A stretch of DNA of 64,000 nt from a virus, in IMG/VR virus record IMGVR_UViG_3300045049_000286, positions 43,981-107,980 of that record, one strand, 5' to 3'. Positions 1 to 7,569 of this stretch are shown one piece after another. A model generated the notes under the pieces. That model was not told where the DNA came from, made no database searches, and saw only the letters and a list, made by a program, of their open reading frames with translations. The first letter of the stretch is position 1; the number at the start of each line of letters is the position of its first letter. The position numbers and the translations under genes were made by a program.

Positions 1-50
1 GCGGTGATCGTGTTGTCCTCGCCGATGACGGCCTTCATGACCACGTACAT
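1..50 (-). CDS. Start of a truncated small leftward gene
   Basis: Only the first 16 or so codons are in the window. The ATG at 48-50 overlaps the stop codon of the upstream gene as TGATG, the coupling pattern used throughout this arm. The product begins MYVVMKAVIGEDNT. No function can be assigned. Confidence 0.5.
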   Translation of the reverse strand, partial: MYVVMKAVIGEDNTIT

Positions 51-340
51 CAGGGGTTCATTCCCTTCTCCAGGCGACGGTAGAAGTCGCGCAGCTCTTC
101 CTCGGCCGCGTTCTGCGCCCGCTGCGTGGCCGTGTGGCCGGCTCCGTCGGGGCTGCAGCGCACACCGTCCGGGGTGGTGCGGCTGCTGGGGAACAGGACG
201 AACAGCCGGACGTCGGTGGGTTCGTCGAACGGCTCCCTCGGCTTGCCGATGCGGAACAGTTCAAGGTCACCGACGGTTCCGATCGTGACGCCGCTCTTGT
301 TCACGGCCCAGGTGATCTTGGGTGCCGGGCGGGGGCTCAA
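50..340 (-). CDS. Hypothetical protein, 96 aa
   Basis: I do not recognise this protein. The TTG start at 338-340 overlaps the stop of the preceding gene (ATTGA) and has GAAGGAGA upstream, which decided the start. The C-terminal third is charged and probably helical (EEELRDFYRRLEKGM). It is the last complete member of the leftward array in this window and is co-transcribed with the gene at 337-642. Confidence 0.7.
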   Translation of the reverse strand: MSPRPAPKITWAVNKSGVTIGTVGDLELFRIGKPREPFDEPTDVRLFVLFPSSRTTPDGVRCSPDGAGHTATQRAQNAAEEELRDFYRRLEKGMNP

Positions 341-642
341 TCTACGCTCTCCTTCTTCTCTCGAAGCGGGATGTACATGCGGCGTCCATCGACGATGACC
401 TTGCGGGTGAAGCCGGTCATGTGGGCGCCGTTTTCGACGTCGGGGACGATACCGCCGGCCGAGGCGAAGCGGTCGTTGATCGCCTCGGCCGCCTCATCGG
501 CCTCACTCCAGTCCTCGTAGACGACGCCGCAGTGCTGGGTGATCTTGGCGCGCAGCACGGCCCCGGTGAAGGCGACCGCGACGACGCAGCCGGGGACGTT
601 CTCGTGCTCGGCGAGGGTGTAGTACGAGGGCCTCTCGGCCAT
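337..642 (-). CDS. Hypothetical protein, 101 aa
   Basis: Start ATG at 640-642 is preceded by AACGGAGG, a strong ribosome binding site; longer readings upstream are proline/arginine-rich shadow sequence. The product (MAERPSYYTLAEHENVPG...) has short beta-like stretches (CVVAVAFTGAVLRAKI) and ends VIVDGRRMYIPLREKKESVD. Function unknown. The upstream gap holds one copy of the GTTGCGTCC repeat (661-675). Confidence 0.78.
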   Translation of the reverse strand: MAERPSYYTLAEHENVPGCVVAVAFTGAVLRAKITQHCGVVYEDWSEADEAAEAINDRFASAGGIVPDVENGAHMTGFTRKVIVDGRRMYIPLREKKESVD

Positions 643-679
643 CGGCTGGCCTCCGTTTCTGTTGCGTCCTTGCGGTCCG

Positions 680-1414
680 CTAGAAGCGGATGTGCCGCTC
701 GAACGCGGCCGGCACCAGGTAGGGCAGGCTCGCGTGGGCGGCGGCGCGGTGCTCGTCGCACAGGCCGCCCTCGGCGATGTCACCGCAGCGCTGGACGCCG
801 TCGGCGTCGCCGGTGACCCAGGTGCAGTTCCCGTCCTCGGCCAGCGTCCAGATCTCCTCGAACCGAGCCTGGGTCAACGGCTTCTCGGTCCACCACTTCG
901 GAGTGTGCTTCGTGCTGGCGAACTTCGGGTCGAACTCCTCCCCGTCCTCGGCCGTCAGTCCGTGCCAGCCGTACTCCATCGAGCCATCCGGGTAGACCAG
1001 GACGCGCCGCCGCTCCTCCTGGTCGTCCTTGCGCTCGTTCTCGATGTACACCTCGACGGGGTAGCCGAGCTGCGGGGTGTCGCGGACGAAGTGGCGCCAG
1101 ACGCCGGGGAAGCCGCCTGCCTTCTCGATGCGCTTGCACTCCATGTACTCGTCGAACTGCGCGGCGGTGATGTCGCCCCAGTTCATCGTCTGGCCGATGG
1201 TGCGCCGGCACTCCTCCTCGGTGGCGACGCTGATGAGTTGGCCCTCAGCGTCCTTGTACATCAGCCCGTAGAGGTCCTCGATTGCTGCGACGCGGCGCTG
1301 CAGCTCGGGCCAGTTGTCCTCGGTGACGTGGCGCATCTGGACGTGCGCGGCGACGGCCGGGAAGACGATGGGGTACTCGCCGATGTTCGGCATGAGGTTG
1401 AAGGTCTCGGTCAT
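680..1414 (-). CDS. Hypothetical protein with C-terminal Cys/His cluster, 244 aa
   Basis: ATG overlaps the stop of the upstream gene (TGATCATG) and follows GAGGAGAA. Most of the protein is acidic and aromatic-rich without a recognised fold. Near the end it carries GNCTWV, QRCGD and GGLCDEHR, spacing that could bind a zinc ion; this is inference. It is the longest protein in this part of the array. Function unknown. Confidence 0.8.
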   Translation of the reverse strand: MTETFNLMPNIGEYPIVFPAVAAHVQMRHVTEDNWPELQRRVAAIEDLYGLMYKDAEGQLISVATEEECRRTIGQTMNWGDITAAQFDEYMECKRIEKAGGFPGVWRHFVRDTPQLGYPVEVYIENERKDDQEERRRVLVYPDGSMEYGWHGLTAEDGEEFDPKFASTKHTPKWWTEKPLTQARFEEIWTLAEDGNCTWVTGDADGVQRCGDIAEGGLCDEHRAAAHASLPYLVPAAFERHIRF

Positions 1415-1416
1415 GA

Positions 1417-1734
1417 TCAGTTCTCCTCGGGCAGTAGGCCGTGCTCGGTGAGGTACTGGCGGTCGGCGGTGTTCTGGTTGAGCTTGGTCTGGTAGGTGCT
1501 GGTCGCGCCGGTGGCGGCGTGCCGTTGGATGGCGGCTTGGACGAGATTGCCGAGGGCGTCCCAGGCGTCGTGCTCCATCTCGAAGGGGCGGCAGTCCATG
1601 GTGGAGATCCGGCGGAAGAGGTCGGCTGCGGTGACGAGGTCCTTCACTTCCGGCGAGGGGTCGGGCAGGAAGTGGTGGGCTACGCCCCAGGGCTTGTCGT
1701 GCAGCTCGCTGGACATCACGGTCTTGATCTTCAT
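1417..1734 (-). CDS. Hypothetical protein, 105 aa
   Basis: The ATG lies in GGATGA, overlapping the restored stop of the upstream frameshifted gene. The product (MKIKTVMSSELHDKPWGVAH...) looks largely helical in its second half and is not recognised. It is coupled by a near-overlap to the 244-aa gene downstream. Confidence 0.75.
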   Translation of the reverse strand: MKIKTVMSSELHDKPWGVAHHFLPDPSPEVKDLVTAADLFRRISTMDCRPFEMEHDAWDALGNLVQAAIQRHAATGATSTYQTKLNQNTADRQYLTEHGLLPEEN

Positions 1735-2008
1735 CCCCAGATCACCCCGGCTTCGTGGCGGTTGAAGGAGTCCATGTAGAAGTGGTGGTGCTCGGAGGAG
1801 CCGGCGTCCTTGGCCTTCTTGGGTGGGCGTTCTGCCAGTCGTAGACGCCCTCGGCGATGCCGTTGCGCTTGTCGGCGAGCTGCCACGGGGAACGTGCGCC
1901 GCAGGTGCGGTAGATGCTCGACATGTACGTGCCGGTCTTCTCGGGGAAGGCGATGGAGCCGCCCGTACCGGGCGGGGTCTCCAGGTTGGTTCCGTGCTCG
2001 TTGGGCAT
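1731..2008 (-). pseudogene. Hypothetical gene with an apparent one-base frameshift
   Basis: Reading from ATG at 2006-2008 gives MPNEHGTNLETPPG...EGVYDWQNAHP, then proline/threonine-rich nonsense to a stop at 1742. In the neighbouring frame the sequence continues sensibly as KKAKDAGSSEHHHFYMDSFN and stops at 1731, overlapping the next ATG in the GGATGA form seen elsewhere. The shift falls at about 1820-1827, in CCCACCC (minus strand). One missing C would restore a protein of about 91 aa. Sequencing error or real mutation cannot be told apart here. Function unknown. Confidence 0.6.
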
Positions 2009-2100
2009 GCGCCTCATCCTTGCATCACTGGCCGACAATGGCGGCTGACTTGCGCTTATCCGTTTTTTGTGCGGAATTCTCAGGGCCTATCCGGCCTCGG

Positions 2101-2445
2101 TCAGTAGTCCTGGACGTACACCACGAAGGGGTGCCGGGCGTTGGGCCCCTCGGCGGGGCGCAGGCGGTAGATCTGGTCGGGCTTCTCGCTGGGCTGGGGC
2201 GCGCCATCGGCCGCGCCGCGTTTCCACACGAGCATGAGGGCGGCGCCGGTGGCGTCGGGCCAGGTCTCGCGGCGGCGGTGCTCATCGCGGGTGAGCTTGG
2301 GGACGCCCTGCTCGAACAGGACGCCCTCCTTCTCTACCGCGCGCCGACGCAGGACGCGGTGGGCGACCTCGACGCTGGGGAACTCCTCGATCGGCCGCAC
2401 GACCGGAACGTTGCCGGGGCGTGGGTGGAACTGGGCGTAGATCAC
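2101..2445 (-). CDS. Hypothetical protein, 114 aa
   Basis: GTG start at 2443-2445 with AGGAGG seven bases upstream. The product begins MIYAQFHPRPGNVPVV and ends HPFVVYVQDY; it contains a segment rich in Glu/Arg and no recognised domain. It follows the terminator-like hairpin at 2483-2512, so it may begin a new transcript or depend on read-through. Confidence 0.75.
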   Translation of the reverse strand: MIYAQFHPRPGNVPVVRPIEEFPSVEVAHRVLRRRAVEKEGVLFEQGVPKLTRDEHRRRETWPDATGAALMLVWKRGAADGAPQPSEKPDQIYRLRPAEGPNARHPFVVYVQDY

Positions 2446-2482
2446 GGCGCTGCCTCCTGTCGGGGTCCTGCGGTGGAAATGA

Positions 2483-2512
2483 CGAAAGCCCCCACCTGGG
2501 CGGGGGCTTTCG
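2483..2512 (-). terminator. Hairpin terminator after the collagen-like gene
   Basis: An 11-bp perfect inverted repeat (CGAAAGCCCCC / GGGGGCTTTCG) with an 8-nt loop, just downstream of the stop at 2525 on the minus strand. The stem reads CGAAAG..CTTTCG at its base, so it could work in both directions. Confidence 0.7.
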
Positions 2513-2524
2513 CGGGCGCGGTGG

Positions 2525-2848
2525 CTATTGCTTGACCGGGGTGACCGGGACGTAGGTGCCGACGCTGCACGACGCGACACCGCTGGCGGAGATCACTGGG
2601 GAGGTGACGGTGTCGACGTAGTTGATGTTGACGTACGGCCCGCTGTTGTAGCTGCTGGACACGCACACGCCGAGCGCGGCCGGGGTGCTGTCCTTGGGCG
2701 CCGGCGCGGCGTCGCCCTGCGGACCTCGGGGGCCGGCGACTCCCCTTGCGCCCTGCACGCCACGGGGGCCGGCGTGGGTGAGAGAGACGGTGAGCGATGC
2801 GGCAGACAAGGCCACCGCGACGGCGGCGAGGCTTATGAGGGCCTTCAT
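2525..2848 (-). CDS. Secreted protein with a short collagen-like segment, 107 aa
   Basis: The N-terminus (MKALISLAAVAVALSAASL) is a typical signal peptide with possible cleavage after an Ala near residues 25-27. It is followed by about six Gly-X-Y triplets (GPRGVQGARGVAGPRGPQG), and then a C-terminal domain with two cysteines (C62 and C94 approximately) that could form a disulfide. Collagen-like segments in phage proteins usually form trimeric stalks. Here the signal peptide points to export from the host cell rather than the virion. Role unknown. Confidence 0.78.
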   Translation of the reverse strand: MKALISLAAVAVALSAASLTVSLTHAGPRGVQGARGVAGPRGPQGDAAPAPKDSTPAALGVCVSSSYNSGPYVNINYVDTVTSPVISASGVASCSVGTYVPVTPVKQ

Positions 2849-2935
2849 GAATGCTCCGTGGAGAGGCGGTGAGGTGAATGTGCGTGGATGTTATCGGGTG
2901 AGCGGGGAAATGCGCCGCCGTTCCTTGGCGATGGG

Positions 2936-3586
2936 TCAGGACTGCTGCGTGGCCGTGGTGAGGTCGATGTGCTCCATCCAGCGGCGGTGCCAGGTGGTGG
3001 ACTCGCGGCTCATGATGTTCGCGGCCCACATGCGGACGACGTCGGCGGTGAAGGCGGCGCCGCCGGTGTCGGCGTCCTCGGAGTACTTCGCGGCGATGCT
3101 GGTGATGGACCAGGCGCGGGTGGTGGGCTCGTACTTGGCGACGCCCAGGGTCCTGCCGTTGACCTCGACGTTGAAAAGGCGCTCGTTGGTCCAGGGGTCC
3201 GGGTTGGGGCTGGGGACCAGGTCGATGCCGGCCAGGTGCTGGGAGGGGGTGGGCAAGATGGTGTCGCCGTACCAGTCGTGGCCCCGGATGTCGATGACGC
3301 ACACCGCCTGGTCGGCGTGCTTGGGGTCGAACACGCCCGGGATGCCGCCCTTGGCGGCGAGGTGGCTCGGGTCGAGCGGGTCGGACATGTCGGGGCTGAT
3401 GAAGCGGGACGCGACCTCGGCGACGGCGGCGGTCCAGGCGCGCAGCCAGGCGGTCTGGAAGTCCTCGCCGTCGGCGGTGACAGCGAACTCCAGCCGGTTG
3501 TTGTTGTGGGGGCGGGCGAACACGAAGATCCACGAGGGGTGCGCGTCGACCTTGAAGTCGAGCTGCTCGGGCTGGGCGTTGCTCAT
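2936..3586 (-). CDS. Hypothetical protein, 216 aa
   Basis: ATG with AAAGGAGAGCACC upstream. Product begins MSNAQPEQLDFKVDAHPSWI; a mixed alpha/beta protein with DWYGD and WTNERLFNVEVNGRTLG segments, not recognised. It lies between two hairpins and may be transcribed as a single unit after the hairpin at 3618-3662. Confidence 0.78.
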   Translation of the reverse strand: MSNAQPEQLDFKVDAHPSWIFVFARPHNNNRLEFAVTADGEDFQTAWLRAWTAAVAEVASRFISPDMSDPLDPSHLAAKGGIPGVFDPKHADQAVCVIDIRGHDWYGDTILPTPSQHLAGIDLVPSPNPDPWTNERLFNVEVNGRTLGVAKYEPTTRAWSITSIAAKYSEDADTGGAAFTADVVRMWAANIMSRESTTWHRRWMEHIDLTTATQQS

Positions 3587-3617
3587 GGTGCTCTCCTTTG
3601 AAAGGGGACTGGACGTA

Positions 3618-3662
3618 CACGGCCCCCCACCCCCGGGATGCTTGCGGGGATGGAGGGCCGTG
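3618..3662 (-). terminator. Long intergenic hairpin
   Basis: CACGGCCC...GGGCCGTG forms a long GC-rich stem in the gap after the gene at 3673-3897. The plus-strand flank GGACGTACAC is repeated next to the hairpin at 3930-3967, so the two are copies of one element. No clear U-tract follows, so it may be an attenuator or processing site rather than a terminator. Confidence 0.5.
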
Positions 3663-3672
3663 AGCGTGCAGG

Positions 3673-3897
3673 TCAGCTCGGCGTCGGCTTGGCGGTGACG
3701 GGGGTGATGATGGGGCGGGTGAAGTCGAACTCCATGTCGTCCGTCTCCTGCGGGTGGATGAGGTTGTGGTAGACCTCGTGCGCCAAGCCGCGCGCGCCGC
3801 GCGGGATGTCGAAGGAGACCTCGACCTCGATGACCTGGGTGTCGTCGCCGCGCACGGGGAAGCCGACGTTGTAGGTGCCGGGCTCAAGCATCTGCAT
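3673..3897 (-). CDS. Hypothetical protein, 74 aa
   Basis: ATG at 3895-3897 preceded by GGGAGCACCACC, almost the same leader as the next gene downstream (GGAGAGCACC). Product MQMLEPGTYNVGFPVRGDD... is a small, probably beta-rich acidic protein. Function unknown. It is bounded on both sides by related hairpins. Confidence 0.75.
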   Translation of the reverse strand: MQMLEPGTYNVGFPVRGDDTQVIEVEVSFDIPRGARGLAHEVYHNLIHPQETDDMEFDFTRPIITPVTAKPTPS

Positions 3898-3929
3898 GGT
3901 GGTGCTCCCATTGGTGTGGTCTGGACGTA

Positions 3930-3967
3930 CACGGGGCCCCACCCCGAGAAGGGATGGAGCCCCGGTG
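3930..3967 (-). terminator. Second copy of the intergenic hairpin
   Basis: CACGGGGCCCC...GGAGCCCCGGTG forms a stem after the gene at 3978-4376. It shares GGACGTACAC and CCATCCC words with the hairpin at 3618-3662. Function as terminator or attenuator is inferred from position. Confidence 0.5.
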
Positions 3968-3977
3968 CGCGAGCAGA

Positions 3978-4376
3978 TCAGAGGTGGACCGTCTCACCGT
4001 TGATCATGGTGAGCCCCGCGCCGCCCTCGTACTGGAGGACCGCGATGTTGGCCGCGTTGCAGTAGTCGGTGTCCTCGGCGGGGAGGTCGTGGCCGAGGTG
4101 GAGGAAGCGGCCCTCCCAGGCCCGGACCTGCTGGGTGGCCTGCTCCCAGGTCTCAGCGGTGACGGTGAACGTCGCCACCATCTTGGCCTGGAATGTGTAG
4201 GTCTGCTGTGCCACGGTCTTCTTCTTCTCCTCGGGTGGTTGGTGCTTGATGGGCACCCAGTCACGGGGGTGCCAGGAGATGCAGTGGATGCCGCTCCAGT
4301 CGTCCTCGACGGTGAGGCCGTTGGTGAACAGCCGCGCGCCGCAGCGGGTGCAGTCTCCGAGCGGCTTCCAGGTCAT
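3978..4376 (-). CDS. Hypothetical protein with N-terminal CxxC, 132 aa
   Basis: ATG at 4374-4376 overlaps the upstream stop (ATGA). The N-terminus has CTRCGARL, half of a possible zinc ribbon, with a single cysteine (C43 or so) later. The middle contains KKKTVAQQTYTFQAKMVATF, followed by a predicted beta/alpha region. Not recognised. Confidence 0.77.
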   Translation of the reverse strand: MTWKPLGDCTRCGARLFTNGLTVEDDWSGIHCISWHPRDWVPIKHQPPEEKKKTVAQQTYTFQAKMVATFTVTAETWEQATQQVRAWEGRFLHLGHDLPAEDTDYCNAANIAVLQYEGGAGLTMINGETVHL

Positions 4377-4738
4377 GATTCGGGCCGGATGCAGTAGGCC
4401 CAGTCCTTCGGGCTGCACTTGTCGCCGCGATCCAAAGCCCACGGCCGCAGTTCGCGACCGCAGCGCGGGCAGGTCTTCACGACGGTGGTGGTGCCGGTCA
4501 GGGCGTCGCTGGTGCGCTGGACCATCGGCATGAGCGCGTCGATGTCGGCCATGGTCAGGTCGACCTCGTGACTGGCTTCAAGGCCGTCGCCGTCAGGCAC
4601 GAAGTGCTGGACGACCAGGAGGTCGGCGGCGTCGAGCTGCATCAGGCTGAGCCGTCCCGTCGGGGTGCCGGTGAGGACGGCGTGGACGAGGACCTCGATG
4701 CGGCCGTTCTCGTCGCAGTGGTCGATGGTGCAGGCCAT
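4373..4738 (-). CDS. Hypothetical protein with C-terminal zinc-ribbon-like motif, 121 aa
   Basis: ATG at 4736-4738 after AAGGAGAGCTGACC, a leader that doubles as the end of the upstream gene (KES stop). The product MACTIDHCDENGRIEV... ends with CPRCGREL and later CSPKDWAYC, which could form one zinc site. Function unknown. Confidence 0.78.
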   Translation of the reverse strand: MACTIDHCDENGRIEVLVHAVLTGTPTGRLSLMQLDAADLLVVQHFVPDGDGLEASHEVDLTMADIDALMPMVQRTSDALTGTTTVVKTCPRCGRELRPWALDRGDKCSPKDWAYCIRPES

Positions 4739-4740
4739 GG

Positions 4741-5340
4741 TCAGCTCTCCTTGTCGATGCGGACGTACGGGTGGTGGGCGTTGGCGGTGTAGCGCAGGTG
4801 CACCCAGCGGTCGTCGAGGTCGGCCGGCGTCTCGGTGGTGAAGAACGACGTCTCCCAGTGCTGCCCGTCCTCGGCATGCCGGCTCTCGCGGATCGAGCCG
4901 GTGACCTTGTAGGCGTCGTTGTCGGTCGCGGCCTGGATCGCGAAGTGCCGGGAGACGCCGTCGGCGCGGGTCAAGGTGGCGTAGTAGGTCCGCAGCGGCA
5001 TGGTGCCTTCGGCGTTGAGGATGATCCGCTGGTCGACCCAGCCGCCGGTGTGGTGCCGCTGGTGCTGGAGTGGTGCGGTCACGCAGTCGCCGGTGAACAC
5101 GAACTCGATCCGGAAGATCGGGTCGCCGCCGTCGTCGCCGAACACGCCGTCCGGGTGGAGGTTCTCGATGTCGAACTCGTCCCAGTCGCCGTCGTCGCGA
5201 AGTCCCTGCTTGGCGACCGGCAACAGGGACTTGGCGACCAGGCGGCACGCGTCCTCGTAGGTGGGGGCGGTGACGACGTAGACGTAAGAGCCGTCCCAGT
5301 AGGAGCTGTCCGGCTGGATGCACAGGGTGAAGGTGTTCAC
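4741..5340 (-). CDS. Hypothetical protein, 199 aa
   Basis: GTG at 5338-5340 after GGAGAGCTGACC, the same 14-base junction (stop plus ribosome site) seen at the next gene boundary; both upstream proteins end in KES. The product begins MNTFTLCIQPDSSYWDG and contains repeated acidic stretches and two similar-looking beta segments. Not recognised. Confidence 0.78.
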   Translation of the reverse strand: MNTFTLCIQPDSSYWDGSYVYVVTAPTYEDACRLVAKSLLPVAKQGLRDDGDWDEFDIENLHPDGVFGDDGGDPIFRIEFVFTGDCVTAPLQHQRHHTGGWVDQRIILNAEGTMPLRTYYATLTRADGVSRHFAIQAATDNDAYKVTGSIRESRHAEDGQHWETSFFTTETPADLDDRWVHLRYTANAHHPYVRIDKES

Positions 5341-5342
5341 GG

Positions 5343-5732
5343 TCAGCTCTCCTTGGTGGTGTCTGTGGGCACCCAGCGCCCGTCCTTGTAGGTCGCTCCG
5401 GCCGCGAGCCGTCGGGCGAACTCGACGCTTGCGGCGGGGTAGTCCTCGGGGTCGATCGGCGTGTAGTAGATGCCGTTGATCTCGTGCTCGGGGATCGAGG
5501 AGCACCCGCGCCCGGTGATCTCGCCGAACGCGTCGGATGCCCAGAAGTCGTAGCCGCCGGGGTTGTGGCCGTTGATCTTGCCTCGGGGCTCGCCGATCAG
5601 GCCCCACGAGGTCCAGCCCTTCGGCATGTAGTGCATCTTGACCCACATGCCGGTGGTGAGCTGCTCATGGGGAATGCGGTCGTCGGGCATGTCGTAGTTC
5701 GGCATGATGGGCGGAATCCTGCGCTGCGGCAT
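5343..5732 (-). CDS. Hypothetical protein, 129 aa
   Basis: ATG preceded by GAGGAGAACCC. The centre (TTGMWVKMHYMPKGWTSWGL) and GGYDFW resemble the WV...W/GG.Y pattern in the paralogous proteins at 6697-7227 and 7224-7493, suggesting a shared small beta-barrel fold. Ends PTDTTKES. Function unknown. Confidence 0.77.
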   Translation of the reverse strand: MPQRRIPPIMPNYDMPDDRIPHEQLTTGMWVKMHYMPKGWTSWGLIGEPRGKINGHNPGGYDFWASDAFGEITGRGCSSIPEHEINGIYYTPIDPEDYPAASVEFARRLAAGATYKDGRWVPTDTTKES

Positions 5733-5745
5733 GGTGGGTTCTCCT

Positions 5746-6048
5746 CTACTCGACGCGGGTGCCGTCGCCGTACACGACCGGCATGGGCTCGCAGGTGGCG
5801 TTGTTCTTCGCGGCGAACTGGTTCAGAAGCCGCACGATCATCTGGTGCTGCTCGTCAGCTGGGTCGATCTCGGTGCTGCACTCCTTGCACGTCACCGAGA
5901 ACTTCTCGTTGAACAGGCCGTCGAAGACCAGCTCGGGCGGGGGCGGCGTGTCCGTCTCGGACAGCGGCTCGTAGGTCTCGACGGTGAACATCGCGCCGAC
6001 GTTGACGTCGAAGGCGGTGTTGGTGCACTCGGGGTTGGTGCAGCGCAT
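5746..6048 (-). CDS. Hypothetical zinc-ribbon-like protein, 100 aa
   Basis: ATG after GGAGAACTGACC. It has C3 and C8 at the N-terminus (CTNPEC) and CKEC in the middle (about residues 54-57), a four-cysteine arrangement consistent with one zinc ribbon. DNA, RNA or protein binding would be a reasonable guess but nothing in the context selects among them. Confidence 0.77.
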   Translation of the reverse strand: MRCTNPECTNTAFDVNVGAMFTVETYEPLSETDTPPPPELVFDGLFNEKFSVTCKECSTEIDPADEQHQMIVRLLNQFAAKNNATCEPMPVVYGDGTRVE

Positions 6049-6050
6049 GG

Positions 6051-6590
6051 TCAGTTCTCCTTGTTCTCGATGGCGCCCAGGCAGTCGTCGTCGTGGTAGG
6101 TGTAGTCGTGGACGGACTCCACCTGCGCTTGGTAGGCGTCGGCCACGGCGGGCGGCATGTCGGCGTCCCAGCCGGGGGCGAGCTGCTCAAGGAACCAGTC
6201 GCAGCCGCTGCCGGAGCGGCCGGGGTCGATGTCGTGCTGGTTGAAGCTGTCGACCTGCACGCCGTTGACGAAGAGCGTGCAGGTGGTGTCGCCGTCCGGG
6301 TCGCGGTTGACGATCAGGTCGTAGCGAGGGGGGTTCTTGGCGTCGAACACGTCGGTGTCGTTGATGCTGACGCGGAGGTTGACCAACTCGTGGTCGGGGT
6401 TCCCGAAGTGCAGTTCCTCGGGCCACGCCTCTTCCAGCTCGATGGTGACCTGGTAGCGCGGCTCGGGGTCATCGGTGACGTAGGCGAACACGCGGTCGCC
6501 GTTCGGCATCATCAGGCGGGGCAGGGGCGTTGCCGCGCTGCCCTTGAGCGCTCGGATCGTGCGGTTGAACTGACGGGCGTCGAAGCTCAC
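6051..6590 (-). CDS. Hypothetical protein, 179 aa
   Basis: GTG start after ACTGGAGGC. The N-terminus resembles a short helix, followed by beta-rich sequence (CTLFVNGVQVDSFNQHDIDP), and an acidic tail ending NKEN. The stop region AAGGAGAACTGACC serves as ribosome site for the next gene. Function unknown. Confidence 0.77.
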   Translation of the reverse strand: MSFDARQFNRTIRALKGSAATPLPRLMMPNGDRVFAYVTDDPEPRYQVTIELEEAWPEELHFGNPDHELVNLRVSINDTDVFDAKNPPRYDLIVNRDPDGDTTCTLFVNGVQVDSFNQHDIDPGRSGSGCDWFLEQLAPGWDADMPPAVADAYQAQVESVHDYTYHDDDCLGAIENKEN

Positions 6591-6696
6591 GGGAATGCCT
6601 CCAGTAAATGCGGATGGGCAGCCCCGACATTCTGGGACTGCCCTGCGTCGAAAATGCGTGACCGTGCGGCCGGCGGAACGGCCGGCGTGTCGGCGG

Positions 6697-7227
6697 TCAG
6701 GTGGTCGGCTGGTTGGCCCAGTGCTCCAGGTAGCCGCGTGCGAGGTCGCTGGAGGGGAAGCCGCCGTAGCCGATGATGTCGAGGCCGTCGGTGGACAGGA
6801 CCGCCGCGAGGACGTCGAGACCGCCCTGCACGCGGGCCTCCGCCGCCTGGTAGAACCTTGTGCGCAGCGGGTGCTCGGTGGTCTTCTTGGCCCGCTCCCA
6901 CGCCTCGTCGTGGTCCTTCATGAGCTGGGCCACGCGGCGCAGCGCGGCTTGGGCGGTCGGGGAGGGCTGGTAGCTGATTGTGGTTGCGTCCTTGCGCAGG
7001 CCGGGGATGGCCGTGGTGCGCAGGCGCTCGCCGTTCTGCGAGACGACTCTGCCGTCCTCGTACCGGACGTCGTACCAGCCCTCGAAGTACGGGCCGCCGG
7101 GGTCGGTGGAGCGGCCCCGGGTGAACTGCTCGGGGTCGATGATGCCCCATCGGGCTTCGTTGGTCATGACCCACATGCCGGGCCTGATCACGACTCCGTC
7201 GGACGTGCGGTGCTCGGTGGGCTTCAC
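6697..7227 (-). CDS. Hypothetical protein, paralogue of the next gene, 176 aa
   Basis: GTG at 7225-7227 overlaps the upstream stop (AGTGA). Residues about 10-60 (DGVVIRPGMWVMTNEARWG and GGPYFEGWYDVRYEDG) align with the 89-aa protein encoded at 7224-7493, so the two probably arose by duplication. The C-terminal 100 residues are helical and unique. A GTTGCGTCC repeat lies inside the gene (6983-6996). Function unknown. Confidence 0.78.
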   Translation of the reverse strand: MKPTEHRTSDGVVIRPGMWVMTNEARWGIIDPEQFTRGRSTDPGGPYFEGWYDVRYEDGRVVSQNGERLRTTAIPGLRKDATTISYQPSPTAQAALRRVAQLMKDHDEAWERAKKTTEHPLRTRFYQAAEARVQGGLDVLAAVLSTDGLDIIGYGGFPSSDLARGYLEHWANQPTT

Positions 7228-7493
7228 TGGTTCACCTGCTCGTGTGTGGTTTCGGTGGTGGTCATGTCGACGCCCAGGCACATGCGGTGGCGGCGGAAGA
7301 GGCCGATGCGGTGGTCGAGTCGGACCTCGAACCGGCCGTTGAAGTAGGGGCCGCCGGGCTCGGCCAGCGGCATGACCCGGGAGAATTGGCCCGGGGTCAC
7401 GGTCCCCCACCCGTGCTCGGTGTGGACGCGCAGACCGGGGGTGATCTTGACGCCGTCGCGGGTGGTGTGAAGTGGGTTGACCGGCGCTCGCAT
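7224..7493 (-). CDS. Hypothetical protein, paralogue, 89 aa
   Basis: ATG at 7491-7493 with GGAGGCGTG directly upstream. The segments DGVKITPGLRVHTEHGWG and GGPYFNGRFEVRLD align with the neighbouring 176-aa protein, suggesting a small conserved beta domain. Located directly after the terminator at 7521-7552, so it probably starts a transcript segment. Confidence 0.77.
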   Translation of the reverse strand: MRAPVNPLHTTRDGVKITPGLRVHTEHGWGTVTPGQFSRVMPLAEPGGPYFNGRFEVRLDHRIGLFRRHRMCLGVDMTTTETTHEQVNQ

Positions 7494-7520
7494 CACGCCT
7501 CCTTCCGTCTTGCGGGCATG

Positions 7521-7552
7521 AAAAAGCCCCGCACCGGTCTCGATGCGGGGTC
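7521..7552 (-). terminator. Rho-independent terminator
   Basis: On the minus strand CCCCGCAT...GTGCGGGG is followed directly by CTTTTTC. This is the clearest intrinsic terminator in the left arm; it ends the transcript of the gene at 7570-7920. Confidence 0.8.
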
Positions 7553-7569
7553 GGGCGTGCGGGGCCGAG

